DNA from: Flavobacterium sp. IB48
Lineage (GTDB): Bacteria; Bacteroidota; Bacteroidia; Flavobacteriales; Flavobacteriaceae
NCBI RefSeq assembly: GCF_016405855.1
Contig: NZ_JAEFCA010000002.1
Location: forward strand, 310,001-374,000
Length of the DNA stretch: 64,000 nucleotides
Direction: 5' to 3'
Part shown: piece after piece, positions 41,832 through 51,800 of the stretch
Layout: every line of letters begins with the position of its first letter
Numbering within the stretch: position 1 is the stretch's first letter
The notes under the pieces: model-generated
What the model saw: the letters and a program-made list of their open reading frames with translations, nothing else
Databases searched by the model: none
What the model was told of the DNA's origin: nothing
Position numbers and translations under genes: made by a program

Positions 41832-43118
41832 TTATTTTACTTCTGGAACAATAATTTGATATTTTCCGCTAAGATGCATTAGACTAAAAAGATACATTAG
41901 CCCATCATAATACGGATCAAAATAACCGTCTTCATAAGGTTCGAGCTTTGCATTCCAAACCGCATGAACAAAATCTAAACTTTCTTTATCCTGATTGACC
42001 AATGATGCTGTTGCTGAAGTAGCCACTAGACCAATAGAATGTCTTAGTTTTTTAACAGGGCCAGCCTGAAGGATAAAGTCAGGAGTCGAACCATCCAAAT
42101 TAAATTGATCTTCGAACTTGTCTAATCCTTTAGATCTAAGAAAATTTTGAAATCGCTTCGAATAGTCTTCCTGCCATTCTTTATCTTTTCGGTACCAAGT
42201 GTAATCCATAGCAATATTCATAGGGACACGCCAAGAATCATAACGGAATCCAGGAGGCATCCAAGGTGTCGGATGTGGTTCTCCGTTAAATTCGGTATAA
42301 TCTGAATTTAGCCCCGTAACAGGATGGCAGGCCTTATGTAAAAAGTTACGTGACACATCGGCACATTCCTTATAGAACTGTTCATGTCCGTCTTTAGCAT
42401 AGCATGCCCATATTTCATAAAAGGCTGGAACATGATAAGAAGGATCTGTCCAATTGTAACCGCCTCCTTCTGGCACAAAAGAAATTTGCTTATGTTCTGT
42501 ATTAATAATATTATGCACATTGCCTGTTCCGTCTTTTTTCCACATGGCATCTAGTATTCTTCTGGCTTCTTTGTAGTAGTTTATTCCTGTATCATTACCC
42601 CATTTATTAGAAGCGAAAAGCAAGCTCGTTATATAATATAGTTCTCCATCTGAAGCAGAACCTAGAGAATTTTGTTTTTTAGTCTCTGGATTTACGCTCC
42701 ATGCAAAATATCCTTCTCTAGGTCCATCTTGATGTTGCATGTATTTTACAGACCATCTCCATAAACGATCAAAAACCTCTTTCTTGTTAAGCTGAACGGC
42801 AACCATCATACCATAAGACATCCCCTCGGTACGGGCATCTTTATTTTTAACGTCAGAAACATATCCCAAAGAATCACCTTCTTCAAAGTACACTTTATTT
42901 GGACCTTCGAATATATCAAAATAAGCTTTGGCTAATTTCTTGTCTATTTCGTCTTGACTGTAGCCTGCTTCCTTAAAGAGATTTCTATACTGAGGCCTTT
43001 CAGATTCTGTTTTAGCTGCTTTCTTCTTATTCTGCCCTAGTCCCGATAATGGCAGTGTCAGTACAAAGATCATCACAAATGCAGAAATTTTAATGTTTAA
43101 TTTTTTATATTCCATCAT
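41832..43118 (-). CDS. GH8 reducing-end xylose-releasing exo-oligoxylanase-like enzyme
   Basis: A 428-residue exported enzyme (signal MMEYKKLNIKISAFVMIFVLT...). It is a family 8 glycoside hydrolase: the catalytic acid region RTEGMSYGMMVAV (about 78-90), the base region GSASDGELYYI (about 138-148) and GYNWTDPSYHVPAFYEIW (about 220-237) are present. The length and motifs match the Rex8A group, which removes xylose from the reducing end of xylo-oligosaccharides. It follows the GH43 gene by 50 bases at the end of the SusCD operon. Confidence 0.8.
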   Translation of the reverse strand: MMEYKKLNIKISAFVMIFVLTLPLSGLGQNKKKAAKTESERPQYRNLFKEAGYSQDEIDKKLAKAYFDIFEGPNKVYFEEGDSLGYVSDVKNKDARTEGMSYGMMVAVQLNKKEVFDRLWRWSVKYMQHQDGPREGYFAWSVNPETKKQNSLGSASDGELYYITSLLFASNKWGNDTGINYYKEARRILDAMWKKDGTGNVHNIINTEHKQISFVPEGGGYNWTDPSYHVPAFYEIWACYAKDGHEQFYKECADVSRNFLHKACHPVTGLNSDYTEFNGEPHPTPWMPPGFRYDSWRVPMNIAMDYTWYRKDKEWQEDYSKRFQNFLRSKGLDKFEDQFNLDGSTPDFILQAGPVKKLRHSIGLVATSATASLVNQDKESLDFVHAVWNAKLEPYEDGYFDPYYDGLMYLFSLMHLSGKYQIIVPEVK

Positions 43119-43168
43119 GTTTATCTTTTTAAATAGTATTTCTTCATATGAAAAAATAAAATGAGATT

Positions 43169-44131
43169 TTATTTTACAGAACTTACGCCATCTGTAGTTT
43201 GTACAATTTTTTGAATGGTTCCGTCTTTATTATAATGCATATAGTCTACGCAGATTGAACGTCTGTAACTGCCTCCTGTTGGCAAACTTCCATTGTGGTA
43301 AAAAAAGTACGACTTTCCTTTATAGTCAATAATTCCGGGATGTGTGGTAAAACTATTTGGTACATTTTCCTGAATAATTCCCTGATACTTCCATGGTCCA
43401 GTTATACTTTTTGCTGTACAATACTCTATCATTTCGGGTTTTGTTCCTTCACTGGCGTACACTAAATAATAAAGTCCTTTTCTTTTATAGACCCATGGAC
43501 CTTCAATATAATTTTTAGGCTTAAAAGTGGTAATTTCACCATCTACCTCTATCATGTTCTTCTTAAGCTTTACCCATTTGCAACTTCCATTTCCCCAAAA
43601 CATATAGGCTTGTCCATCATCATCTATAAATACTGTTGGGTCAATATCATCCCAACCATACTTCATATCTGTTGTCATTTCATTTATAATAAGTGCTTTT
43701 CCTATTGCATCTTCAAAAGGCCCCGTTGGACTATTTGAGACTGCCACTCCTATTGCAGCACCGCCTTGGCTTACTTCATTTTTTTTATGAAATGTCGAAA
43801 CAAACCAATAAAACTTTCCATCTCTCTCGATGCATTGAGCAGCATAAGCATCGCCGGTTGCCCATGAAAATGCGCTTGGCGAAAGCAGCGCTCCGTGATC
43901 TTTCCAGTCCTTCATATTTGTTGTCGAAAACACATGCCAGTCAGCCATTTTATAATTGGTATCATCCTGAGTTGCTACATCGTGTCCTGTATATAAATAC
44001 AAGATTCCTCTATGTACAAGAGGAGCTGGATCTGCTGTAAAGATGTTTCTAATAATAGGATTTTGTGCTTCTATGTTTACTGTAAAAAAACAAGAAATGG
44101 TCACAAATAAAATTTTACTTATATTTTTCAT
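43169..44131 (-). CDS. GH43 beta-xylosidase/arabinofuranosidase
   Basis: A 320-residue exported enzyme consisting of a single five-blade beta-propeller. It starts with a signal peptide ending around IEAQ. The three catalytic acids are placed as in GH43: D in FTADPAP (about 33-39), D in DDIDPTVFIDDDG and E in YIEGPWVYKRKG. The compact size and order suggest subfamily 1-type activity on xylosyl or arabinosyl side chains. The gene lies 130 bases after SusD, across a strong hairpin. Confidence 0.85.
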   Translation of the reverse strand: MKNISKILFVTISCFFTVNIEAQNPIIRNIFTADPAPLVHRGILYLYTGHDVATQDDTNYKMADWHVFSTTNMKDWKDHGALLSPSAFSWATGDAYAAQCIERDGKFYWFVSTFHKKNEVSQGGAAIGVAVSNSPTGPFEDAIGKALIINEMTTDMKYGWDDIDPTVFIDDDGQAYMFWGNGSCKWVKLKKNMIEVDGEITTFKPKNYIEGPWVYKRKGLYYLVYASEGTKPEMIEYCTAKSITGPWKYQGIIQENVPNSFTTHPGIIDYKGKSYFFYHNGSLPTGGSYRRSICVDYMHYNKDGTIQKIVQTTDGVSSVK

Positions 44132-44193
44132 TTTTTAATTCTATTAATTCAAAATACAATTTGACTTTTTCTTCAATACTATTTCTTTAAACA

Positions 44194-44222
44194 ATAAACA
44201 GCGCATTTACTGCGCTGTTTAT
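44194..44222. other. 12-bp hairpin between SusD and GH43 genes
   Basis: ATAAACAGCGCA and TGCGCTGTTTAT pair perfectly around TTTAC. No T-run follows on the minus strand, so complete termination is unlikely. More likely it limits 3' decay or reduces readthrough, giving more SusCD than enzyme mRNA. Confidence 0.65.
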
Positions 44223-44261
44223 AAAAACTAACTTAACTTAAACTAACCAAAATTTAAAGCC

Positions 44262-45755
44262 TTAATAACCAGGATTATTATCGCTAGGCTTTATTTTAGG
44301 ATTAGACGAGGTTTCTCTGTTTGGTATTGGCCATAATTCGCTTTTACCAGCAGTAAAACCTGTTCCTTGCAATACAGTACTCGCTATACCCCATCTTATA
44401 ATATCATCAAAACGAGATTGCTCTCCGGCAAATTCTACTTGACGTTCGTGAACAATTGCAGCAAAAACGGCATCTTTTGATGCTGTAATATTTGTTGTTA
44501 AATTTGCTCTATCACGAACTTCTTTAATGTATGCTATGGCCGCTGTTTGTGAGCCGCCATCTCTTTGGTTTTCACATTCTGCTTTCATAAGCAATACATC
44601 TGCATAACGCATTACTTTAAAGTTAATGCTTGAACGTGTTGCCTCATCTTCTCTATCGTAATAGTTTTGATATTTTTTCCAACCCGCTCTTCTAATACCA
44701 GCAGAGGTTGTAAAATCACTTGCCACCATTACCTTAGTTCCCTTTAAATAAGATGATCCTGGTACATAAAAAGTATCTCCAAAGCGGTTATCGCCTACTT
44801 CATAAGAATCTAAAAGATCATCTGAAGGATAAACATTGTACCAGCTAAGATTACCATATTCTTGACCTCTTAGTGTTGATTCCTCAAAACCAGTTCCTTG
44901 GCTATCACCAGCAGCACCCCATTGATCACCAGTTCCATTTTTTTCATCAAACTCAATTTCAAAAATAGATTCTCTACCATGTTCAGTTTCTTCCATAAAG
45001 TTGTTGTAAAAACTCCCTTTATCTTCAAGACTGTAACTTGTAACATTATTAAGCGCAGCTAAAGCTTCATTATATTTTTTCTGATATAACAATACTTTAC
45101 CCAATTGAGCATAAGCGGCTTCTTTATTGGCTCTTCCTGCCGCTTCTGATGTTTTTGGCAAAAGGTTTTGTGACGCAAATACAAGATCTTCCTCAATCAG
45201 AGCGTATACCTCTGCTTTAGGGCTTCTTGCGTTTCCGATAATAGTACCAGTTTTATAAATTGGCAAATCGCCAAAACGTTTCACTAAAAGGAAGTAATAG
45301 TATGCTCTTAAAAAATGAGCTTCACCTAGATATTTGTTCTTTTTTTCCTGAGATAAAACAGCATTTGGAAGGGCATTAATTTTAGCTTCATTGTCTAACA
45401 CGAAATTTGCTCTTGAAATTCCGATATAACAAGATTCCCAATAATATTGAATAATATCGTTTCCTGCATTAAAAGAAAAATCCTGAAAAGGTTTCTTATT
45501 ACCTTCTAACTGAGGATTTCCTAAAGCATCATGTCCCATAAGATCCATGGCAAAGAAAAGATTTCTTCCATAAAGCCCTCTTGTCTGAAGATTTGCATAT
45601 GAAGCATTTACCGCAGACTGCACCTGTGCTTCTGTTTTAAAGAAAGTTTCAGGCGATAAAGTATTGGGATTACTCAATTCTAATTCGCTACTGTCACATG
45701 AAGTCATTGTTAAAGCTCCAGACAGTACTATAAGTATATATTTAATTTTTTTCAT
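44262..45755 (-). CDS. susD: SusD-like glycan-binding lipoprotein
   Basis: A 497-residue lipoprotein: signal peptide with lipobox TSC at C20 followed by DSSELELSNP, then tetratricopeptide-type helices (AYANLQTRG, LGEAHFLRAYYYFLLVKRFGDLP) and the SusD/RagB C-terminal VHERQVEFAGEQSRFDDIIRWG and LWPIPNRE. It sits on the outer membrane as the lid of the SusC transporter and binds oligosaccharides. It is separated from SusC by 12 bases. The symbol denotes the family role only. Confidence 0.95.
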   Translation of the reverse strand: MKKIKYILIVLSGALTMTSCDSSELELSNPNTLSPETFFKTEAQVQSAVNASYANLQTRGLYGRNLFFAMDLMGHDALGNPQLEGNKKPFQDFSFNAGNDIIQYYWESCYIGISRANFVLDNEAKINALPNAVLSQEKKNKYLGEAHFLRAYYYFLLVKRFGDLPIYKTGTIIGNARSPKAEVYALIEEDLVFASQNLLPKTSEAAGRANKEAAYAQLGKVLLYQKKYNEALAALNNVTSYSLEDKGSFYNNFMEETEHGRESIFEIEFDEKNGTGDQWGAAGDSQGTGFEESTLRGQEYGNLSWYNVYPSDDLLDSYEVGDNRFGDTFYVPGSSYLKGTKVMVASDFTTSAGIRRAGWKKYQNYYDREDEATRSSINFKVMRYADVLLMKAECENQRDGGSQTAAIAYIKEVRDRANLTTNITASKDAVFAAIVHERQVEFAGEQSRFDDIIRWGIASTVLQGTGFTAGKSELWPIPNRETSSNPKIKPSDNNPGY

Positions 45756-45767
45756 CGTCTTTAAATA

Positions 45768-48700
45768 TTAAAATGTAACATCAATTCCAAAAATTACCGA
45801 TTTCGGCTGTGGATATCTTCCTAAATCAATACCTGCTGAATTTGCATTACCGTCTGCACGTGCAATTTCTGGATCTAAACCAGAGTAATTTGTAATTGTT
45901 ATAAGATTTTGTCCGCTTATATAGAATCTTGCTTTAGAGAAATAGCTCTTAAAGGCATCTCCTGTTAATGTATAACCTAAAGCAATGTTTTTTAATCTTG
46001 TAAAAGAACCATCTTCAATATAGCGTTGGTTTGCAGAAGACCAGTTGATATCGGCTCCTTGAGCTCTTGGCAAGGTAGCAGAAGGGTTTGTTACGACACC
46101 GTTTTGAACAATTGCCCTGTCTAAAACATCAGTGCTTGCATTAAACAAACGATTCATTCCTTTTAAATCAAAAGTATTTGCATTATAAATATCGTTACCC
46201 GCAACTCCAGTTATAAAACAGTTAAAATCAAAGTTTTTATATGCTGCGCTTAAATTTAATCCGTAAGTAAAATCAGGATATGGATTTCCGATGTTTGTTT
46301 TATCCTCAGAATTGATGATTTTATTGCCATCACGGTCAACAATTTTAATATCTCCCGGTTTTATAGCAGTCTGGCCCGGTCCAAAAACAGCATCAACTTC
46401 TGCTTGGTTTTGGTAAATTCCATTAGTCTGATATCCATAAAAATAAAATAAAGGCTGTCCTACTTCTAATCTAGAGAAATTTTCAAGACCCGCTCTTGGT
46501 GTAGGACCTCCTAATACGCTAGTTACGCCAGGCGCTAAGCTCGTTACCTCATTTTTACTTGTTCCTAAATTTGCCACTGCAGACCATGTAAAGTCTCCTT
46601 TTCTGTCATTGTAGCCAAGCGAAACTTCAAAACCGCTTACTTTTACGTCTGCGATATTTTGAATTTGAGTTCCACCACCTGCAGATCCAACAGAAGCAGC
46701 AAGCGGAACTGCAAAAAGAATGTCACTACTTTTATTGTTAAAATATTCAAACGAACCTGTTAGTTTATCATCAAATAAACCAAAATCAACCCCAATATTT
46801 CTATCTAATTTTGACTCCCATTTCAAGTCTGGATTAGCCGCAACACCTAAAGAAACCCCAGGCGCATTTGCTCCTCCAATTGGATAGTTATAATTTGCCA
46901 ATAAAGTAGCGCTATATTGATAGTTGTCTATTCTATCATTTCCAGTGGTTCCTGTACTAGCTCTAAGTTTTAATGTGCTGAAAATAGAATTTTCCATAAA
47001 ACTTTCTTTAGCTATGTTCCATCCTACAGCAACAGAATAGAAATTACCCCAACGGTTATTTGATCCAAAACGAGAAGATGCATCTCTACGTCCTGAAACA
47101 GCTAATAAGTATTTATCAGCATAATCATAGTTGATACGAGCAATATATCCTAAGTTTTTTTCTTCATAATTAGCAGATCCTAAACTTCCTTCATTATAAC
47201 GCAGCTGATCAATTTCGTTTGAAATATAATAGCGGCTTCCTGCTGCTAAGCTTTGTGATTTTCCGTCAATTTTAGTAATAACTCCTAATACTTCAAGGTT
47301 GTGTTTTTGAGCAATAGTTGTTTTATATGTTAAGCTATTATCAAAAACGATAGTTTGTCCTTGTGAATTTGTTTCGTTTGTTGAAGAAAATGCCTGTTTG
47401 TGATAAGAACCATCCTGAAAACCAGGAATAAAAGTATGGTCTTTGCTTGTATAGTAATCTAAAGAAACTTGTGATCTGAATTTCAAACCTTTGTAAATTT
47501 CTAACTCGGCATAAATATTTCCGATAATAGATAAATTATTAATTTTCTGATATCCTAAATTAGCTACACGCACTGGATTTTCTGCATCGTTTCCATCAAT
47601 AGCACTAGGACCTTGATAGCCTCCGATATTATCTTCATTATAAATTGGTAAATAAGGAGCCATTTTAATAGCATGCTCTAAGAGTGTTCTTCCGCCCGAG
47701 CTGCGTTCTGGATTTATTGTACTGAAAGAAATTCCCATGTTGCTTCCAATTCTTAGTTTACCAATATCTTGTGTATTATTAGCTCTAAAAGAATAACGTT
47801 CGAAACCAGTGTTTATAATAGCTCCGTCTTGTTTCATATATTCTGCAGAATAACGTCCTGTCGAAGTTTCTGTACCATTCGAAAAGCTCAGGTTATAATC
47901 CTGCATAACTCCAGTTTGAAAAATCTGGTCCTGCCAATTTGTGTTAATGTTTCCAAATTCAGCCGCTCTTGCTGTTAGATCGCTTCCTAAATCTTTAGCA
48001 TATTGAAGATATTGTTGCGTATTTAAGACATTGTATCTTTTTGTCACTTCCTGTCCTCCAACGTAAGTGCTAAAACTTAATTGCCCTGGACCTTTTTTAC
48101 CTTTTTTAGTAGTAACCATAATTACACCGTTAAAAGCTTTAGAACCGTACAAAGCTGTAGTCGAAGCGTCTTTTAAAACAGAGATACTCTCGATATCATT
48201 AGGGCTTAAACCAGAAAGATTTCCAGTTAAAACTCCATCGATTACATACAAAGGAGCGCTATTTCCCATTGTAGCCAGACCACGAATACTAACGGTAGGA
48301 TTAGAACCTGGTGCACCATTTACAACTGTAACACCTGCTGCACGTCCTTGTAAAGCAGATTCGGCATTCGTAATAGGCACTGCGGCAATATCTTTTGAGC
48401 TTACTGTTGAAACTGCTCCTGTAACCTTAGTTCTCTTTTGAGTACCATAAGCTACTACAACTTCATTTAAATTTTGTGCAGATTGAATAAGAGTTACATT
48501 TATTGAGTTTCTTTCGCCCACAGTAATAGTCTGTGACACTAAGCCAACATAAGAATACGTTATTTTATCAGTAGGATTAACTCCTTTTAAAGAGTATTTA
48601 CCGTCAAAATCTGTTGATGCGCTATTCTGCGTACCTTCTACATTGATGCTGGCACCTGGCAACGGAAATCCCGAAGGATCTGTAATCACGCCATGAATGG

Positions 48701-48776
48701 TCTTTGATTGTGCCATTATACTATGACTGCCCACGATCAGCAGTCCGATTAGTGCAATTTTGAGTTTTAAGTTCAT
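45768..48776 (-). CDS. susC: SusC-like TonB-dependent outer-membrane transporter
   Basis: A 1002-residue protein with a signal peptide (to about residue 22), a carboxypeptidase-regulatory-like domain (GVITDPSGFPLPGASINVEGT, about 29-49), a plug domain with GRAAGVTVVNGAPGSNPTVSIRG split around 145-165 and YVIDG, and a 22-strand barrel ending FGIDVTF. It imports oligosaccharides across the outer membrane, energised by TonB. Promoter and LacI-type operator lie 160-205 bases upstream. Likely substrate, from the neighbouring enzymes, is xylan-derived oligosaccharide. Confidence 0.95.
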   Translation of the reverse strand: MNLKLKIALIGLLIVGSHSIMAQSKTIHGVITDPSGFPLPGASINVEGTQNSASTDFDGKYSLKGVNPTDKITYSYVGLVSQTITVGERNSINVTLIQSAQNLNEVVVAYGTQKRTKVTGAVSTVSSKDIAAVPITNAESALQGRAAGVTVVNGAPGSNPTVSIRGLATMGNSAPLYVIDGVLTGNLSGLSPNDIESISVLKDASTTALYGSKAFNGVIMVTTKKGKKGPGQLSFSTYVGGQEVTKRYNVLNTQQYLQYAKDLGSDLTARAAEFGNINTNWQDQIFQTGVMQDYNLSFSNGTETSTGRYSAEYMKQDGAIINTGFERYSFRANNTQDIGKLRIGSNMGISFSTINPERSSGGRTLLEHAIKMAPYLPIYNEDNIGGYQGPSAIDGNDAENPVRVANLGYQKINNLSIIGNIYAELEIYKGLKFRSQVSLDYYTSKDHTFIPGFQDGSYHKQAFSSTNETNSQGQTIVFDNSLTYKTTIAQKHNLEVLGVITKIDGKSQSLAAGSRYYISNEIDQLRYNEGSLGSANYEEKNLGYIARINYDYADKYLLAVSGRRDASSRFGSNNRWGNFYSVAVGWNIAKESFMENSIFSTLKLRASTGTTGNDRIDNYQYSATLLANYNYPIGGANAPGVSLGVAANPDLKWESKLDRNIGVDFGLFDDKLTGSFEYFNNKSSDILFAVPLAASVGSAGGGTQIQNIADVKVSGFEVSLGYNDRKGDFTWSAVANLGTSKNEVTSLAPGVTSVLGGPTPRAGLENFSRLEVGQPLFYFYGYQTNGIYQNQAEVDAVFGPGQTAIKPGDIKIVDRDGNKIINSEDKTNIGNPYPDFTYGLNLSAAYKNFDFNCFITGVAGNDIYNANTFDLKGMNRLFNASTDVLDRAIVQNGVVTNPSATLPRAQGADINWSSANQRYIEDGSFTRLKNIALGYTLTGDAFKSYFSKARFYISGQNLITITNYSGLDPEIARADGNANSAGIDLGRYPQPKSVIFGIDVTF

Positions 48777-48942
48777 GTTAATAGTTTTTTTGTTTGGTTT
48801 AAATAGTTAATGGTTTTTTGTTTGTTTTTTAATTCAAGGTTTGGTTCATAAGCTTTTTGTTTAAATCTTTTTTAGTTTCAGGTTGTTTTTATCTTACAGA
48901 ATATTCTTCTAATTGAGTTATAGGGCGGAGAAATAACGAAAG

Positions 48943-48971
48943 CAAATATAAAAAAACAACTCAAAAAACAA
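48943..48971 (-). promoter_or_regulatory. SusC promoter: -7 TATATTTG, -33 TTG
   Basis: On the minus strand the perfect -7 box TATATTTG (48943-48950) is 18 bases from TTG (48969-48971), matching the flavobacterial TTG-N17-20-TAnnTTTG promoter. The TTG is part of the operator CAACCGATTG, so a bound regulator would cover the -33 element. Confidence 0.7.
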
Positions 48972-48982
48972 TCGGTTGTTTT
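48965..48982. promoter_or_regulatory. LacI-type operator at SusC promoter
   Basis: AAAACAATCGGTTGTTTT is a near-perfect palindrome centred on CG, typical of LacI/GalR operators. The core CAATCGGTTG recurs at three other sites, all near genes of this polysaccharide locus. Confidence 0.7.
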
Positions 48983-49267
48983 ATATTTTATTCAAAAAAA
49001 ACTCATTTTAAAAACACAAAAAATATTTTTTAACTTAAAAAATTAAAAATATACTAATTCAAAGACTTAATATAAATTGAAAATAAATAATTTAATATAC
49101 ATTTGTCAGATTTTTTGCAAAAAATACAATAATAAAAAATTAGATAAAATTTACACTAACATTAAATTATATAAATAAATTACTACTAATATTAGTTAAA
49201 ATAATGTATTTTAGAAATTATCTTATACTATTTTAGTCATTAATAGAAGCAAAATAATCGAAAACAA

Positions 49268-49277
49268 CAATCGGTTG
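49268..49277. promoter_or_regulatory. Remote LacI-type operator core
   Basis: CAATCGGTTG within AACAATCGGTTGCTTT, 300 bases upstream of the promoter-proximal site. No promoter with the same spacing is seen here, so it may serve as an auxiliary operator for looping. Confidence 0.55.
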
Positions 49278-49627
49278 CTTTAAAAGTATTCTATTTTGCA
49301 TTAGAAATGTAGATTCTAAAAAATTTAGTTTATCAAACTGTAGTACAAAACTTTATAGTAAATATTCTCATTTAAACATCAATTTCATGAGCCCTCTTTT
49401 AATGCAATAGATTAGTTTTTATAATGTCTTCCATTTTGTAGGAAACCTTAATTGCCCTCCATTCTCTAACTGCAATAAAACTTAAAAAAACTGAAGGCTA
49501 ATCCGTACCCATAGCTAATAAAAATTAATGCATTGCCTTTAACTGGAATACCTCATTATTTCTTTAGAAAGAATACCTTTCTTTTGTAGTGGGACTACTT
49601 TTGTTGATTCATACATACAACAAAAAA

Positions 49628-49654
49628 AGCCAGCTTATTTATCTTAAGCTGGCT
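49628..49654 (-). terminator. Intrinsic terminator of the GH97-ended operon
   Basis: AGCCAGCTT pairs with AAGCTGGCT; on the minus strand the hairpin is followed by seven T residues. It lies 54 bases after the GH97 stop and separates this operon from SusCD. Confidence 0.85.
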
Positions 49655-49707
49655 CCTATTGGAATTGAATAAATCAAATTTGGCTATATCACATATTTTC
49701 TACCCTT

Positions 49708-51651
49708 TTAATTGGTTAATAGCATTCCACCGTTGCATGGTATTTTCATTTCAACTTCTTTATTTTTATTTACCACTAGCTTGCTGATCTTTCCATTTAG
49801 CTGATCGTCATCGCTGTAACAATCTACTTTAGCACCAGAATTAAACATATCTAATTTTAGCTTTATCTTTAGCAGTTTTTTTTCAGCATTAATTCCAGCA
49901 ACATACCACTTTGCTCCCTTTCTTCTAGCCAGCACTACATATTTGCCAGGATAACCATCTAAAAAGCGAACTTCATCCCATACAGAAGGCACTTCCTTCA
50001 TAAACTTAATAGCCCACTCCGGAGCATCATATAAATTATTTGGTGCTAAGGCAAAATGTTGCACACCGCTTTGAAAAAGTACCGAAGTCGCTAAAGCAAA
50101 CACATCAGATGTCATTCTTTTTGATCCTTTACCTGCAATATTATCGCTATTATAGAATTTATTTAAAGCACTTCCTCCAAAATCCATACTTCCTACCGTG
50201 TTTCTAATAAAAGTATGCGTTGTGGCATTTAAGGCTTCATTATCGCAGCTTAGTTGTCCAAAATGCAGATTTTCACTTGCCAAAACCGCTTCGCTAGATG
50301 CATAATTTGGATACATGCGTTCCCAACCTCGAGGTAAAGTACATCCATGAAAAATAACCATAATTCCAAATTCATTGGCATCTGTCAAAATATCTTCATA
50401 CAATTTCATGGTCACCTGTTTATCTCCTCCAAAAAAATCAACTTTGATTCCTTTAATCCCAATGCTATTCATCCATGCCATTTCCCTGCGTCGGATAGTT
50501 GCATTATCCATTAAGCCTCTCGGCCCCTGCGGAGCATCATTCCAATACCCATTTGAATTGTACCATAAATAAAGCCCCACGCCTTTCTGCGCACCGTATG
50601 CGGCTAATTCTGCAATTTTATCACGACCTATTTGCGTATCCCAAAGCGCATCAACTAAAATGGTTTCATATCCCATTGAAGCGCTAAAATCGATATATTG
50701 TTTTTGTACAGGAAACGTCGTGCTGTTGTCCATCTTCATAATCCAACTCCAAGTTCCTTTTGTGTACTGGTATTCTTTAGAAGCTTCATATTTTGGTTTA
50801 ACCAAATCAAACGAAACAGTAGTTTCAACTATTGGAGCCAGTGTCTCCCCAATTGTGATGGTACGCCATGGAGTTTCTCCTGTAAGTGGAATTCCAGGCG
50901 CAACTGTACCGTTTCCGTTATTTTCTCCCTGCATAGGAAATCCAATTGAATATAATCCGTTCTCATGCCCAATTAATCTGCTTGCACAATAACCGCTGTC
51001 TACCCCAGTTTCAGAAATTAAAACCCATCCGTCGCTATTTACTTTAAACAGACATGGAAACGTGTAGCCATTTCCCAAACCATTTTTTCCGACAGCATCA
51101 TCAAGTGCATATGAAGTTTCATAACTTGGAGCTGTTCTCGCAAATCCTGTCATTGGATTACTTTGCGGACACAAGAATGTCGTGGTTCCTTTTGGCAGTA
51201 AAAATCCTGAGACTTCTTCCTCAACTACGCAGGAAACTGTTTCTTTCTGTGGATATATTTTATATTTAAATGCCAGATTATTATTGCTTACTCTAAAAAT
51301 CACATCAAAAGCTGCCCTGCCTTCTTTTGTAAATGAAAAAATAGCTTCGTTAGCGGTATAATGAACATTGCTTTTTTTTATGTTACGCAATTGATAAGAT
51401 TCGTCAATTTTATTTTGATTGTTATTTGCCTCTAAAGTCAAACCGAAACTAAAATCTACTGCACTTGTTTTTAGACCTAATGGAGACTTCTCAATAAACG
51501 TTTTTTCATTGTATGTTACATTATACTGCGGTATTCCATTATCTGCAGAAATCGACACAACAAGTTTTCCATCAGGACTTTTTACTATTGGCTGCGCGTT
51601 TAGCTGAAAGAAACCAACAAAACATAAGAATATTATTTTTTTAAGATTCAT
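49708..51651 (-). CDS. GH97 glycoside hydrolase, probably retaining type
   Basis: A 647-residue exported enzyme (signal MNLKKIIFLCFVGFFQLNA). It has the GH97 N-terminal beta-sandwich (KSPDGKLVVSIS at 24-35, KSPLGL), then a TIM barrel with GTWSWIMKMD (299-308) and a C-terminal beta-sandwich. The strand GIKGIKVDFF (398-407) carries an Asp in KVD (D405), as in the retaining alpha-galactosidase-like members and unlike inverting SusB alpha-glucosidases. It could therefore release alpha-galactosyl or related caps. It is the last gene of a four-gene operon. Confidence 0.85.
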   Translation of the reverse strand: MNLKKIIFLCFVGFFQLNAQPIVKSPDGKLVVSISADNGIPQYNVTYNEKTFIEKSPLGLKTSAVDFSFGLTLEANNNQNKIDESYQLRNIKKSNVHYTANEAIFSFTKEGRAAFDVIFRVSNNNLAFKYKIYPQKETVSCVVEEEVSGFLLPKGTTTFLCPQSNPMTGFARTAPSYETSYALDDAVGKNGLGNGYTFPCLFKVNSDGWVLISETGVDSGYCASRLIGHENGLYSIGFPMQGENNGNGTVAPGIPLTGETPWRTITIGETLAPIVETTVSFDLVKPKYEASKEYQYTKGTWSWIMKMDNSTTFPVQKQYIDFSASMGYETILVDALWDTQIGRDKIAELAAYGAQKGVGLYLWYNSNGYWNDAPQGPRGLMDNATIRRREMAWMNSIGIKGIKVDFFGGDKQVTMKLYEDILTDANEFGIMVIFHGCTLPRGWERMYPNYASSEAVLASENLHFGQLSCDNEALNATTHTFIRNTVGSMDFGGSALNKFYNSDNIAGKGSKRMTSDVFALATSVLFQSGVQHFALAPNNLYDAPEWAIKFMKEVPSVWDEVRFLDGYPGKYVVLARRKGAKWYVAGINAEKKLLKIKLKLDMFNSGAKVDCYSDDDQLNGKISKLVVNKNKEVEMKIPCNGGMLLTN

Positions 51652-51800
51652 AAACTTTTAAAATTTTTCTTTTGTGAATACTCAAACTTTTTCATCTTCC
51701 AGAAATAGCATTGACGTTTAAAATATTATTTACAAAACAGTGTTAAATGAGTCTGCCTATACAGGTTATGTAATGCAATAGTTGTTTTTTTGATTGTAGA

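Larger units (their letters stand above)
48777..49707. promoter_or_regulatory. Regulatory region upstream of SusC
   Basis: This 931-base AT-rich region contains the SusC promoter and its overlapping operator (48943-48982), a second remote operator (49268-49277) and the terminator of the upstream GH97 operon (49628-49654). No gene was found. The 5' leader of SusC is predicted to be about 160 nucleotides. Confidence 0.65.
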
